64,000 nt of DNA from Leptospiraceae bacterium (GTDB lineage Bacteria; Spirochaetota; Leptospiria; Leptospirales; Leptonemataceae), in the NCBI GenBank assembly GCA_026418015.1, contig JAOACE010000009.1, positions 186,001-250,000 on the forward strand, given 5' to 3'. The notes beneath the pieces were generated by a model that had not been told where the DNA came from, ran no database searches, and worked only from the letters and a program-made list of their open reading frames with translations. The translations under genes were made by a program, and so were the position numbers. Shown here one piece after another: positions 18,686 to 27,688 of the stretch; position 1 is the first letter of the stretch; every line of letters begins with the position of its first letter.

Positions 18686-19252
18686 CTATTGTGGAATTTT
18701 GATTTTTTGACCTACTTTAAGTTTACCCCAATCCACACCGGGATTTGCATCCTGAATTTCTTTAGCTGGTTTATTAAATTGGCCAGAAATTTTAGCAAGC
18801 GAATCTCCTCTTTGAATTACATATTCTTTAAATTGAGGTTCGGGTTTTTGTTCAGGCTGTTTAGGTTGAGGTTGTTCTTTTTCTTGTGTTGGCTGTAATT
18901 GTGTTTGGCTTGGTTGAGTAGATTCTATTTTTGTTGGTTCTTTTGATTGTTCTTCTTTTTTGCCAGGTTTTACTAACACAATAATTCCAATCACAATTAA
19001 AATAACTACTAATACAGCTATAAGAATTTTATTTTTACCTGAATCTTCTTCTTGTGTAGACGGAATCGTTTCTGTTTGTATTTCTTTAGTAGGTTCTTCT
19101 GCTAATTCCTTTTTTTGTTCTTCTAATTTGGATTCTACTTCTGAACTTATTATTTCCTCTTTTTTAATTGCTGATTTTTTACTTGTCTTCTTAGCTGTTT
19201 TTTTTGCAGCTTTATTATCATTTGTTTTTTTTGATGTTTTTTTTGTTGCCAT
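18686..19252 (-). CDS. Membrane-anchored LysM protein with a Lys-rich cytoplasmic tail
   Basis: Domain order: a Lys/Thr/Ser/Ala-rich basic N-terminus (about 1-30, KKTSKK-type repeats), an acidic stretch, one membrane helix (about 76-97, ILIAVLVVILIVIGIIVLV), a Pro/Gln/Glu-rich linker, and a C-terminal LysM domain (YVIQRGDSLAKISGQF through VGQKIKIPQ). The topology places LysM in the periplasm to bind peptidoglycan, with the basic tail in the cytoplasm where it could touch nucleic acid or acidic proteins. Upstream, TTGAAT and TATTGT 18 bases apart lie directly before the ATG, with no ribosome site. Confidence 0.82.
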   Translation of the reverse strand: MATKKTSKKTNDNKAAKKTAKKTSKKSAIKKEEIISSEVESKLEEQKKELAEEPTKEIQTETIPSTQEEDSGKNKILIAVLVVILIVIGIIVLVKPGKKEEQSKEPTKIESTQPSQTQLQPTQEKEQPQPKQPEQKPEPQFKEYVIQRGDSLAKISGQFNKPAKEIQDANPGVDWGKLKVGQKIKIPQ

Positions 19253-19492
19253 ATAAACAATATTTTTTTCTGTCTATAAAATTCAATCACTTTTCAATTT
19301 TTTAGAATTAAATTATAAATAAATTATTTAATTTTTTTAATAATTACGACATTATTTTTTTGATTATACAAAATGCATTAATATAGAGATATTATTTTTA
19401 GTTATTCTTTGATAGAAGTTAACATCAATCTTTTTTTGAAATAAACAATTAAAATGTTGCTACTCTTAAAATTTTGAATTATTTGGTCTATT

Positions 19493-19930
19493 ATGAACAA
19501 AAAATTTGTCCTTTTAATTCTTTTTATATTAACTTTAATTCTTACTTTATTTTTTATCGATCCCAACAAACAAACACAAACCATCTTAATAGTCGATGCA
19601 GATACCGTAGTTGCGAATCAAGCTAATTTTTATCATAAAGAACTTCGAGTAAGAGGATTTGTAAAACCAGGAAGTATTGTTAGAATGGGTAATAAAGCAG
19701 AATTTATTGTAGTGCATAATAATAAAGAACTTCCTGTTTATTTTAACGGAAAAACACAAATCCCCGATACCTTCGGCGATGCTGCACCAGTCCGAATTGA
19801 TGGTACTTTAAACCCCAATGGTACATTTACTGCAACAAAAATCGAAGCAAAATGTGCATCCAAATACGAAGCTCCAAACATGAAAATAAATCATGATCAG
19901 CTACAATACAGAGACTATAATAAATTATAA
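19493..19930 (+). CDS. ccmE: Cytochrome c maturation haem chaperone CcmE, CxxxY type
   Basis: Periplasmic haem chaperone anchored by one N-terminal helix (about residues 4-22). The beta-barrel shows LRVRGFVKPGSI, AEFIVVHN and PVYFNGKTQIPDTF. In most CcmE proteins a histidine in an HDxxY-like motif binds haem covalently. Here the corresponding site is C121-A-S-K-Y125. A CxxxY form of CcmE is known from Desulfovibrio and archaea with a variant system I that lacks the His and some other components. The gene starts the ccm operon and has no clear ribosome site. Confidence 0.85.
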   Translation: MNKKFVLLILFILTLILTLFFIDPNKQTQTILIVDADTVVANQANFYHKELRVRGFVKPGSIVRMGNKAEFIVVHNNKELPVYFNGKTQIPDTFGDAAPVRIDGTLNPNGTFTATKIEAKCASKYEAPNMKINHDQLQYRDYNKL

Positions 19931-19942
19931 AAAGGATACTCT

Positions 19943-22441
19943 ATGCTAACATGGAACGAATTAGGTGTAATCACATTATTAGTATCAAGTATAATGGTGA
20001 TATTTTCTTTATTTATTGGACTGGCTGGCATTTCGATTAAACTAAAATTTCAGTTAATTCGTATATTACTTTTAGAGCTTTTAGTAGACAAAAAAAAGGT
20101 TTTTAAATTTTATAAAATGATTGTAGGATTTTGGGAATTCTTATCGTTAAAGCTTTTGTCTTATCTTAAAATCAACAAAAACATTGCATTAAGATTATCC
20201 CAACAAGCGATTTTTGTAAATTTTTTCTTGGCTGCAATTGCATTGTTGATCTTACTAATTCAACTTTATACAAATGATTTGACGAGCAAATATGTCATTA
20301 ATCATTCTTCGGATAGCTTATCTATCTTCTATCGTTTAACTGCTGCGTGGGCTGGTTCTAGTGGTTCGCTACTCTTCTGGTATTTTTTATTAACTTTATT
20401 TTCTGCTCTTGTACTCTATAAAGACAAACTTCATCTCTACAATCGGTTGCCTATTGCAATCATCGTATTGGGTTCCTTACAATTTCTTTTTATTTTTTTG
20501 ATGCTTTTTTACGAAGATGCTCAACCCTTTTTAGAATATCATATTCCGATGAAGGCTGGTAGAGGTCTAAACCCATTGCTATTACATTGGGCGATGATCA
20601 TCCATCCACCAATTCTCTACATTGGATACGTAAGCTTTGCCATTCCTTTTACTATCTATATAAGTGCAGTTATTTCGGGGAACATGAAAGATGATTTAAT
20701 GCCCTTATTTCGACGATGGACACTTTTCTCTTGGTTTTTTTTAGGTTTTGGAATTTTATTAGGCAGTAAATGGGCTTACGAAGAATTAGGTTGGGGTGGA
20801 TATTGGGCATGGGATCCCGTAGAGAATGCAAGTCTAATGCCTTTTATTTTATCAACCGCGTTCTTACATTCTTTGATTGTTCAACACCATAGAGGAATGC
20901 TAAAATATTGGAATCTATTATTAATAAGTCTTACTTATCATTTTTGTTTGTTGGGAACCTGGATTACGCGAAGCGGTGTAATAGAAGGACCACATTCTTT
21001 TGCGAAATCCGACATTGGTATTCCTATGATCATTTTTATTGGATTGAGCTTTTTGTATTTTGTTCGATTTTTATATTTTAAACGAAATGTTCTAAAACCA
21101 AAAGATCAATTGGAAGCAGTAACATCGAAAGAAGGAAGTATTTTACTCAATAATTTTATCATGCTTATTTCTGTGTTGATTGTTTTAATCGGTGTATTTT
21201 CTCCTTTGATTCCTTATAACTGCACCTTCGAAAATGGCTTTCAATGCTTTAAGACAGAATGGAAACCAACAACTTACAATAAAATCATGGTTCCTATTGG
21301 TATTTTGATTCTCTTTTTGATGGGTGCCTCGCCCTTATTGGCATGGCGAAAACCGATGGATATTGTTTTTGCAAAGACTTTAAAAAAACCCATCATTGCT
21401 GGTATATGGGGAGGAATCATTTATGCATTCGTCTATTTCTTTTATTTAAGGCCCTTTGTGAGATTAAACAATAGTCCATGGGGTTTTCAGATCATTGCAG
21501 ATATTTTTTCTATTTTAACAGTTTCTTTGGGTATCTTTATCGTTGCTGGAATTATTCAAGAATATTATCGAGCCATTCATGCTCGAAAAGTTCGATTAGG
21601 AGAAACCACTACTCAAGCAATCATAAACCTAATTCGTAGAAACCAAAGACGATATGGTGGATATTTAGTGCATTTAGCTGTGGTATTTTTGTTCATCGGA
21701 TATTCTGGGGGAGCATTCAAAACCGAATATCAAATCCAATTTCATTATTATTTAATGCCCACAGAAGCAGGATCTCCTTATGTTTATTATTATAGTGGCG
21801 ACAAAGCATACATCCAAGGTTATACAATAGAAGCACGAGAATTATTCATCCGACCCTATTTTGAACCAAACGCAGATCCATCTAACCCAATTTATATGAC
21901 AGTCTCCCAAGAAGCACATTATCGCATCAATCCAAAGGAATTTCTACCTGTTTTTACCATAAGCATGGGAAATCCTTATGACTTCGCCAATCAACCACCG
22001 AGCTTAGCAGAAAGATTACTAAAATTCTCTACGGGATTTATTCTAGATGGAAGAATGACCACAGAAAGACGATTTTATCCCCAAGTTTATCCGTATACAG
22101 GAGAGCTAATGCGAAACGAAATGGGATTTGGAGAAAGGTTAGTTACGAGTGAACCAGATATAAAATCTAGTTGGACGGAGGATTTATACATTCAAGTAGG
22201 TTCTGTTTTCGATCCCCTTCGAAATCGAACACCTGACATCGCTAGTATGTTTGAATATTATTACTATGAATTAAACAGAGACTCGAATGCTTATTCGATG
22301 TTGTTTCCCTCCAGTTTAGTGGTAGATTTACATATTTGGATTAATCCACTAGTAAAATTTATCTGGTTTGGAACAACCCTTTTTTTTCTTAGCGGATTGA
22401 TTGTTCTATTTCCTATAATAGAATTAAAAAATAAAGAGTAA
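19943..22441 (+). CDS. ccmF: Cytochrome c haem lyase subunit CcmF
   Basis: Large membrane protein that transfers haem from CcmE to apocytochromes. The tryptophan-rich WWD signature is WGGYWAWDPVENASLMPF near residue 285, and HHRGMLKYWN and TRSGVIEGPHSF follow as in the family. About 14 membrane helices are visible, plus a periplasmic domain of about 150 residues near the C-terminus. At 832 residues it is longer than E. coli CcmF. It starts 12 bases after ccmE with an AAAGGA site. No CcmH or CcmG gene is in the cluster. Confidence 0.93.
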   Translation: MLTWNELGVITLLVSSIMVIFSLFIGLAGISIKLKFQLIRILLLELLVDKKKVFKFYKMIVGFWEFLSLKLLSYLKINKNIALRLSQQAIFVNFFLAAIALLILLIQLYTNDLTSKYVINHSSDSLSIFYRLTAAWAGSSGSLLFWYFLLTLFSALVLYKDKLHLYNRLPIAIIVLGSLQFLFIFLMLFYEDAQPFLEYHIPMKAGRGLNPLLLHWAMIIHPPILYIGYVSFAIPFTIYISAVISGNMKDDLMPLFRRWTLFSWFFLGFGILLGSKWAYEELGWGGYWAWDPVENASLMPFILSTAFLHSLIVQHHRGMLKYWNLLLISLTYHFCLLGTWITRSGVIEGPHSFAKSDIGIPMIIFIGLSFLYFVRFLYFKRNVLKPKDQLEAVTSKEGSILLNNFIMLISVLIVLIGVFSPLIPYNCTFENGFQCFKTEWKPTTYNKIMVPIGILILFLMGASPLLAWRKPMDIVFAKTLKKPIIAGIWGGIIYAFVYFFYLRPFVRLNNSPWGFQIIADIFSILTVSLGIFIVAGIIQEYYRAIHARKVRLGETTTQAIINLIRRNQRRYGGYLVHLAVVFLFIGYSGGAFKTEYQIQFHYYLMPTEAGSPYVYYYSGDKAYIQGYTIEARELFIRPYFEPNADPSNPIYMTVSQEAHYRINPKEFLPVFTISMGNPYDFANQPPSLAERLLKFSTGFILDGRMTTERRFYPQVYPYTGELMRNEMGFGERLVTSEPDIKSSWTEDLYIQVGSVFDPLRNRTPDIASMFEYYYYELNRDSNAYSMLFPSSLVVDLHIWINPLVKFIWFGTTLFFLSGLIVLFPIIELKNKE

Positions 22442-22442
22442 A

Positions 22443-22595
22443 ATGATGGCATGGTTATACATAATTCTTTTGTTTTTTATCTTGCTTGCTCTAATCTATG
22501 TTCGATATAAAAACAAAGAATTCGATCCTTTTGGAAATCTTAGCATTTCTAAGAATGAAAAAAATTCCACCGAGGTAAAGAATGATTCTAATTAA
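22443..22595 (+). CDS. 50-residue membrane protein in the ccm cluster (CcmD-like position)
   Basis: A short frame between ccmF and the next gene: one hydrophobic helix (about residues 3-20, AWLYIILLFFILLALIYV) followed by a polar tail. Its ATG lies one base after the ccmF stop, and its last 14 bases overlap the next gene, a tight arrangement that argues it is translated. Size and topology (N-terminal helix, cytoplasmic tail) resemble CcmD or the tiny CcoQ-type proteins. Sequence identity to CcmD cannot be shown by eye at this length. Confidence 0.6.
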   Translation: MMAWLYIILLFFILLALIYVRYKNKEFDPFGNLSISKNEKNSTEVKNDSN

Positions 22596-22869
22596 AATTT
22601 TGATTCTTTTTTTATTAATTTTTGTGATATTTCTTCTTTTTTTACCTTTAGTTAGAAAAGAAGAATATCATTATAATACAGACGGATTAACAGCAGTAAA
22701 AGAATTTGAATTAGAAAAAAAATATTTAGAAAGACAAATGCAAGATTTGCTGTTAGATAAAGATAGTGGGAAAATCACAGAAGAAGAATGGGAAAACCTT
22801 ATCCAACCAGTTAAAAACAAAATCCAAACATTAGACGAAAAAATCAAAACCCTTAAAGGAAAGTTATGA
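22582..22869 (+). CDS. CcmI-like membrane-anchored coiled-coil protein
   Basis: 95 residues: one N-terminal helix (about 1-21) then a charged helical domain with EKKYLERQMQDLLLDKDSGKITEEEWENL. The pattern of a helix followed by a lineage-variable DxxxGKIxEEEWE turn is what the N-terminal part of CcmI/CycH (apocytochrome chaperone) looks like, without the TPR part. Start overlaps the 50-residue gene upstream and its end overlaps the next gene as ATGA. Assignment rests on position and shape. Confidence 0.6.
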   Translation: MILIKILILFLLIFVIFLLFLPLVRKEEYHYNTDGLTAVKEFELEKKYLERQMQDLLLDKDSGKITEEEWENLIQPVKNKIQTLDEKIKTLKGKL

Positions 22870-23852
22870 AAAGGCAAATACGATTATTTTTATTGTTTTT
22901 ATTGCCCTTAGGATTATTTTCGCAAACGATGGTTCAAGTCTCTGTATGGAATGGTTCTACATCGACCTTCGCAAAACCAGAAAAACTAGAAGTTATTGAG
23001 CTATCAGAACAAGGAATGAATCCACTAAAAACCATCGAAGAACCCAAAGAACAATATCAAATCCTTCTAGAAAAAAAATCCCCCACATTGATTCGCGTTC
23101 ATTATAAAAACGAAAGTTATGTAGAACTAATAAACTCCGAAGATTTGAAAAAAAATTTTATCTCCAAAAGAATCATCGTTTATGATACAACAGATAACTT
23201 ATCGAATTTGATTGTGCATACTGGTATGCAAGTAACAAAATATAAAGAAAACTTAGAAATCAACATGATTTATGCAATTCAGAATAAATCCAGGCCACCC
23301 AAAACAATTCGCGCAGAACTATTACAATTTGCCTTACCAGAAAATGCAAAAATAATACAAGCTTCGCTATCCAACGAGAATTCCCCCATGCCCCTTCGTG
23401 TGAACCTAATAAAAAACCAGGATTATTATTCTATTGATAAAAACATTAAGCCAGGTAATTCCGAATTAATCATCCAAATAGAAATTCCCAATTATATCTT
23501 AAAGAAAAAAGTCGATCCAATTCTTTCTAGAATCAACAATGACTCGAAAATTGTTTCTGTTTTTATGTGGCGTCCACAAGATCTTAAACCTACTATTCAA
23601 GGTGGAGTAATAGAAGAAAAAAGTGTTCCAAACTTAGGGAGTGCAAATTTTGTTTATTACGAAGAACCCGAAATTCTTCTTGATTTTTCTAAGGGAAGCT
23701 TTTTGTATAAAAATCCTCTTAAAGCATATTCCAACCCAATTTTTGATACACGTACAAAAACAGTAATTGGTATAGCATTAGGTCTTTTTTTGATTTTTTT
23801 ATTGATTCCCATTATACATACATCAGGAATTCGAATTACAAAAAATGCTTAG
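22866..23852 (+). CDS. Exported protein with C-terminal membrane anchor, ccm cluster, unknown
   Basis: I do not recognise a named family. A signal peptide (residues about 1-19, LFLLFLLPLGLFSQ) leads into a domain of about 280 residues rich in beta-strands, with two similar-looking halves (for instance MVQVSVWNGSTSTFAKPEKLEVIEL). A terminal helix (VIGIALGLFLIFLLIPIIHTS) and short polar tail end the protein. It is therefore periplasmic and anchored at its C-terminus. Four-base overlap with the upstream gene and 8-base overlap with ccmA place it firmly in the cytochrome maturation operon, so an assembly role is likely. Confidence 0.55.
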   Translation: MKRQIRLFLLFLLPLGLFSQTMVQVSVWNGSTSTFAKPEKLEVIELSEQGMNPLKTIEEPKEQYQILLEKKSPTLIRVHYKNESYVELINSEDLKKNFISKRIIVYDTTDNLSNLIVHTGMQVTKYKENLEINMIYAIQNKSRPPKTIRAELLQFALPENAKIIQASLSNENSPMPLRVNLIKNQDYYSIDKNIKPGNSELIIQIEIPNYILKKKVDPILSRINNDSKIVSVFMWRPQDLKPTIQGGVIEEKSVPNLGSANFVYYEEPEILLDFSKGSFLYKNPLKAYSNPIFDTRTKTVIGIALGLFLIFLLIPIIHTSGIRITKNA

Positions 23853-24570
23853 GTTGATTGAATATTCGCGCTATTACGGATATAAAAAAGTATTAGATAA
23901 CATTGATTTCGAATTGCATCGGAATCAAATTGTATGTTTACTTGGACCTAACGGAGCAGGAAAAACTACTTTTCTAGAAGGAATTTTATCCCACAATAGA
24001 CAAGGAAGAACAAAATTCTACTATCATTCCAAAGAAATCCAAACATTAAAAGATCATTATGATTTTTTAAAAAATGTATCGTATTTAGGACATGAACCAG
24101 GTATTTTTTTAGATTTAACTTTAATAGAAAATTTAGATTATCTATTAGAACTATACAAACCTGTAAAAGAAAATCTTTATACAAAAGAAGAAATACTAGA
24201 TTTGATTTACCAAATCGGATTATACGAAAGAAGAAATGATCTTGTTCGAAACTATTCGCGTGGGATGAAGCAAAGAGCTGGTCTATTAAGAAGCATTATA
24301 ACAAAACCAGAACTATTGTTGTTAGATGAACCAATTACTGGACTAGATATTCAAGGAAAAGAATTTCTCGTTCAATTTTTGGAATCTTTTAAAAAAAATG
24401 CATCATGTATTATTGTAACCCATGATGAGGAAATTTTTTCTTCTATTGCAGATCGATATGTTTATTTATTCCAAGGAAAAATTATCGCAGATGTTTGCAA
24501 AGAAAAATACAATCAAACCTCAAAAAGAAAAATCCAAGAATTGATACAACAATATAGTTTTGATAGATAA
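23845..24570 (+). CDS. ccmA: ABC transporter ATPase, CcmA-like
   Basis: ABC ATPase of 241 residues with Walker A GPNGAGKTT, signature YSRGMKQRAGLLRS, Walker B LLLLDEPITGLD and the switch His in VTHDEE. Signature and helical region resemble CcmA, which with CcmB and CcmC releases haem-loaded CcmE. Position at the end of a ccmE-ccmF cluster supports that reading. No ccmB or ccmC gene follows; the next gene is an unrelated DUF1564-like protein. A generic ABC-2 ATPase is the alternative. Confidence 0.72.
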   Translation: MLRLIEYSRYYGYKKVLDNIDFELHRNQIVCLLGPNGAGKTTFLEGILSHNRQGRTKFYYHSKEIQTLKDHYDFLKNVSYLGHEPGIFLDLTLIENLDYLLELYKPVKENLYTKEEILDLIYQIGLYERRNDLVRNYSRGMKQRAGLLRSIITKPELLLLDEPITGLDIQGKEFLVQFLESFKKNASCIIVTHDEEIFSSIADRYVYLFQGKIIADVCKEKYNQTSKRKIQELIQQYSFDR

Positions 24571-24722
24571 AATACAAATTTTCCACCCAAAGATAGTTTT
24601 TTTTTAAATCACATGAAAAAAAGTGAGAAGTAAGAAATGAGGAGGTAGATTCGGACGGTGCATATTAAATAATTTTTATCGTTTATCGAAAATTTTTTGT
24701 TATAAATTTTACAAAAAACACA

Positions 24723-24728
24723 TATAAT
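24723..24728 (+). promoter_or_regulatory. -10 element of the first DUF1564-like gene
   Basis: A perfect TATAAT ends 4 bases before the ATG at 24733. The best -35 (TTGTTA at 24697-24702) is 20 bases away, so it is suboptimal. If real, the mRNA is leaderless. Confidence 0.45.
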
Positions 24729-24732
24729 AAGT

Positions 24733-25242
24733 ATGAAGGCTCAAAACTTTTTTACTTGCAAAAAAAATACAACTTCGATTAATATTACACCGTTTCACTA
24801 TCAGTTTTTAATTCAATTAACAAAATCGCATTTTAATGGTAATCTTTCTTTGACGATTGATTATTTATTTAGAAAATATCTAGCTTATCTTTATAAAATT
24901 AGCCTCGCTCCCACGAAAAAAACACTAACAGCGACATATCAACCACGAACGAAAAATTACATAATACGAAAGATAAACATACAGCCAACCTACTGGGGAA
25001 AATTACACGAACTTCGTTTTTTCTTAGGATTATCGGTGAGCTATATTATACGCATCATGCTCGACTGGGAGATGCAAGAAGAGGAGATTCCGATTGTGCC
25101 ATTATTTATTAAACCACAATTAACCTCTGATGATGAGCATATCCATGCTTTAATCCAAATTGGAAATAATTATTCATCTTATAATAGAGTGAGTCATTTA
25201 AATTTACAAGTATATAGTGTGTTTTTGTGTCCTGCTTCGTGA
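24733..25242 (+). CDS. DUF1564-like protein, paralogue of the gene at 33757-34275
   Basis: 169 residues. The region from about 12 to 118 aligns without gaps with the protein at 33757-34275. Shared elements include a TATYQPRT block, a W..L..LRFFLG motif and RIMLDWEMQ. The second half looks like a ribbon-helix-helix or other small DNA-binding fold (strand, then two helices). In my recollection Leptospira genomes hold large DUF1564 families with the same YQ...W..L...G.S....LLxWE pattern; this is memory and not a search. The C-terminus diverges from its paralogue. Confidence 0.5.
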   Translation: MKAQNFFTCKKNTTSINITPFHYQFLIQLTKSHFNGNLSLTIDYLFRKYLAYLYKISLAPTKKTLTATYQPRTKNYIIRKINIQPTYWGKLHELRFFLGLSVSYIIRIMLDWEMQEEEIPIVPLFIKPQLTSDDEHIHALIQIGNNYSSYNRVSHLNLQVYSVFLCPAS

Positions 25243-25482
25243 TTTTAATGTGAGTTTTTGTTCTTAATTTAATTTATTTTATATAATATTTTTATATATT
25301 AATTTTATCTTTTTTTTTCTATGTGGGATTAGTTTGTACTTTTGAAATAATTTTTTTCGAAAAATTAAGGTTAATATGCCGCGGTAGAATTAAAAGAATA
25401 GAAAAATTATTGCGGCTAAACGGTATTTTATATACTTTAAGCTAAATAATTCTATTATATTTAATTTTTTTTATTATTTTTT

Positions 25483-26724
25483 TTAAATATTATAATCCAA
25501 CATCTGGATAATTACTCCACCTGCAACTGTACGGTTTTCATTATCTATTAATATAAAAGAACCGGTATATCGACTCATTGTATAAGGATCGTAAAAAATT
25601 TCTTCGGATAATTTAAGTTGGATTTTACCTATATCGTTTAACTCCAACTGCTGTGTAGGTTGTTCTGTATAGTTTTCTATATCTACCTTACTAAGAATAG
25701 ATTTTACTATGGCTTTTACTTCTTTCGTTGTATGTCGTAAAAATAATTTTGTGTTTGGTTTTAAGGGTTCTTGAGACATCCAGCATATTTGGGCTTCGAT
25801 TTCTTTACTTACATATGGTAAACGATTGCCTACTATCATATCTCCACGACTTATGTCAATTTGATCCTCAAGTAGTATTGTAACAGATGCGCCATTTTTT
25901 GCTTCCTCTAAATATTCAGGATATTTATAAATTTCTTTTACTTTTGTTTTCATCATAGAAGGAAGAACTAATACTTCTGAACCTTTTTTTACTTCTCCAC
26001 ACAAAATTCTTCCAGCATATCCTCGAAAATCATGATATTCATCTGTATTAGGGCGAATCACATATTGTATGGGGAAACGAAAATCATCTAAATTTAGATC
26101 TCTTTGAATCTCAATAGTTTCTAAAAACTCAAACAGTGTTTGCCCCTTATACCAAGGCATATTTTCTGATTTAAAAACGACATTGTCGCCATTTATTGCA
26201 GAAATGGGAATATACTCAACAACCTCAAAATCTAAATTCAAAGAACGAAAATCATTCATGATTTTATGATAAATCTCTTCGGAAAAACCCATCAAATCCA
26301 TTTTATTGATAGCTAATACAACATATCTTATCCCCATAAAAAAAGCGATATAGGCATGTCGTTTGGTTTGTTCCGTTATACCTTTTCTTGCATCTATCAA
26401 GATAATGGCAACATCAGAATTCGATGCTGCGGTAACCATATTTCTTGTATATTGAACATGTCCTGGTGCATCTGCTATAATGTATTTACGATTTTTTGTT
26501 GTAAAATATTTATATGCAACATCAATCGTAATACCTTGCTCTCTTTCTGCTTTTAATCCATCAGTTAATAAAGCTAAATTAATAGAACCATCTTCGTTTT
26601 TGTTTTGTTCTAATATGGATTTTAAATCCGAAGCTAATGCATTAGAATCATACAATAAACGACCAATCAATGTGCTTTTTCCATCATCCACACTACCTGC
26701 TGTTAAAAATCTGATAATTTCCAT
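25483..26724 (-). CDS. cysN: Sulfate adenylyltransferase large subunit, GTPase
   Basis: GTPase subunit of heterodimeric ATP sulfurylase, which activates sulfate to APS. The translation-factor-like G domain shows AGSVDDGKST (G1), DAPGHVQYTRNM (G3) and NKMD (G4), followed by two beta-barrel domains. I place the start at 26724, one base after the cysD stop, with GGAGG upstream; a longer frame to 26781 would overlap cysD. It lacks a fused APS kinase (CysC) domain, consistent with use of APS reductase rather than PAPS reductase. Last gene of the cysI-cysD-cysN operon. Confidence 0.94.
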   Translation of the reverse strand: MEIIRFLTAGSVDDGKSTLIGRLLYDSNALASDLKSILEQNKNEDGSINLALLTDGLKAEREQGITIDVAYKYFTTKNRKYIIADAPGHVQYTRNMVTAASNSDVAIILIDARKGITEQTKRHAYIAFFMGIRYVVLAINKMDLMGFSEEIYHKIMNDFRSLNLDFEVVEYIPISAINGDNVVFKSENMPWYKGQTLFEFLETIEIQRDLNLDDFRFPIQYVIRPNTDEYHDFRGYAGRILCGEVKKGSEVLVLPSMMKTKVKEIYKYPEYLEEAKNGASVTILLEDQIDISRGDMIVGNRLPYVSKEIEAQICWMSQEPLKPNTKLFLRHTTKEVKAIVKSILSKVDIENYTEQPTQQLELNDIGKIQLKLSEEIFYDPYTMSRYTGSFILIDNENRTVAGGVIIQMLDYNI

Positions 26725-26725
26725 C

Positions 26726-27685
26726 TTAAAAATATCCTCCTTTTTTTCGATCTTCCATAGCTGTTTCGGAACGCTTATCATCTAATCGCGCGCCCCTTTC
26801 TGTTGTATTTGATTCAATGATTTCTCTGATAATATCATCAATACTTGTAGCATTCGATTCGATTGCAGCTGTACATGTCATATCTCCCACAGTTCGAAAA
26901 CGAACTCTTTTACGAACAATGGGTTCATCATCTAATTGAACAAATGGAGAGACTGGAAATAATAATCCTTTAACATAAACACAATCTCTTTCGTGTGCAT
27001 AATAAATCGAAGGGATTTCTAAATTTTCCTTTTTGATATAATACCAAACATCTAATTCTGTCCAATTACTTATGGGAAATACGCGAATATTTTCTGAGGG
27101 AAAAATCTTTCCGTTGTAGAGATTCCATAGTTCAGGTCTTTGATTTCTTGGATCCCATTCCCCAAATTCATTCCTGTAAGAAAAGATTCTTTCTTTTGCT
27201 CTTGCTTTCTCTTCGTCTCTTCGCGCTCCACCAATACATGCATCAAACTGATATTTTTCGATTGTTTCTAACAAAGTAATACTCTGTAAGGCATTTCTAG
27301 ATGCCCATTTACCCTTTTCTTCTTTTGCTGTTCCTCTTTTGATTGAATCTTCTACACTGCCTACGATCAATCGTTCTTTGATTTTCTTTATTAGATGATC
27401 GCGAAATTCAATTACTTCTGGAAAATTATGACCTGTATCAATATGAACTAATGGAAAAGGGAATTTTGCAGGACGAAATGCCTTTTCGCTCAAACGTACA
27501 AGGGTAATAGAATCCTTGCCACCAGAAAAAAGTAAAGCAGGTCTTTGGAACTGTCCTGCTACTTCTCTTAAAATATAAATTGCTTCGTCTTCCAATTCTT
27601 CTAAGTGAGAGCGATAAGAAATTCCTTTATGATGTTCAAAATAAAAAGTTCTTGTTGATTCTTTTTGAATAGTTTGATTTTCCAT
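26726..27685 (-). CDS. cysD: Sulfate adenylyltransferase small subunit
   Basis: Catalytic subunit of ATP sulfurylase, an adenylating enzyme with the PP-loop SGGKDS at residues 54-59. Other family blocks are HIDTGHNFPEVIEFRD, CIGGARRDEEKARAKERIFSYR and the C-terminal AMEDRKKGGYF. At 319 residues it is slightly longer than E. coli CysD (302). It is followed immediately by cysN and preceded by cysI with 3 bases between them. Confidence 0.95.
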   Translation of the reverse strand: MENQTIQKESTRTFYFEHHKGISYRSHLEELEDEAIYILREVAGQFQRPALLFSGGKDSITLVRLSEKAFRPAKFPFPLVHIDTGHNFPEVIEFRDHLIKKIKERLIVGSVEDSIKRGTAKEEKGKWASRNALQSITLLETIEKYQFDACIGGARRDEEKARAKERIFSYRNEFGEWDPRNQRPELWNLYNGKIFPSENIRVFPISNWTELDVWYYIKKENLEIPSIYYAHERDCVYVKGLLFPVSPFVQLDDEPIVRKRVRFRTVGDMTCTAAIESNATSIDDIIREIIESNTTERGARLDDKRSETAMEDRKKGGYF

Positions 27686-27688
27686 ATA

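Noticed and set aside
25378..25386. GCCGCGGTA, as in the conserved 530 region of 16S rRNA
   Set aside because: Only nine bases match and the surroundings (AT-rich, no further rRNA sequence on either side) do not fit any rRNA.
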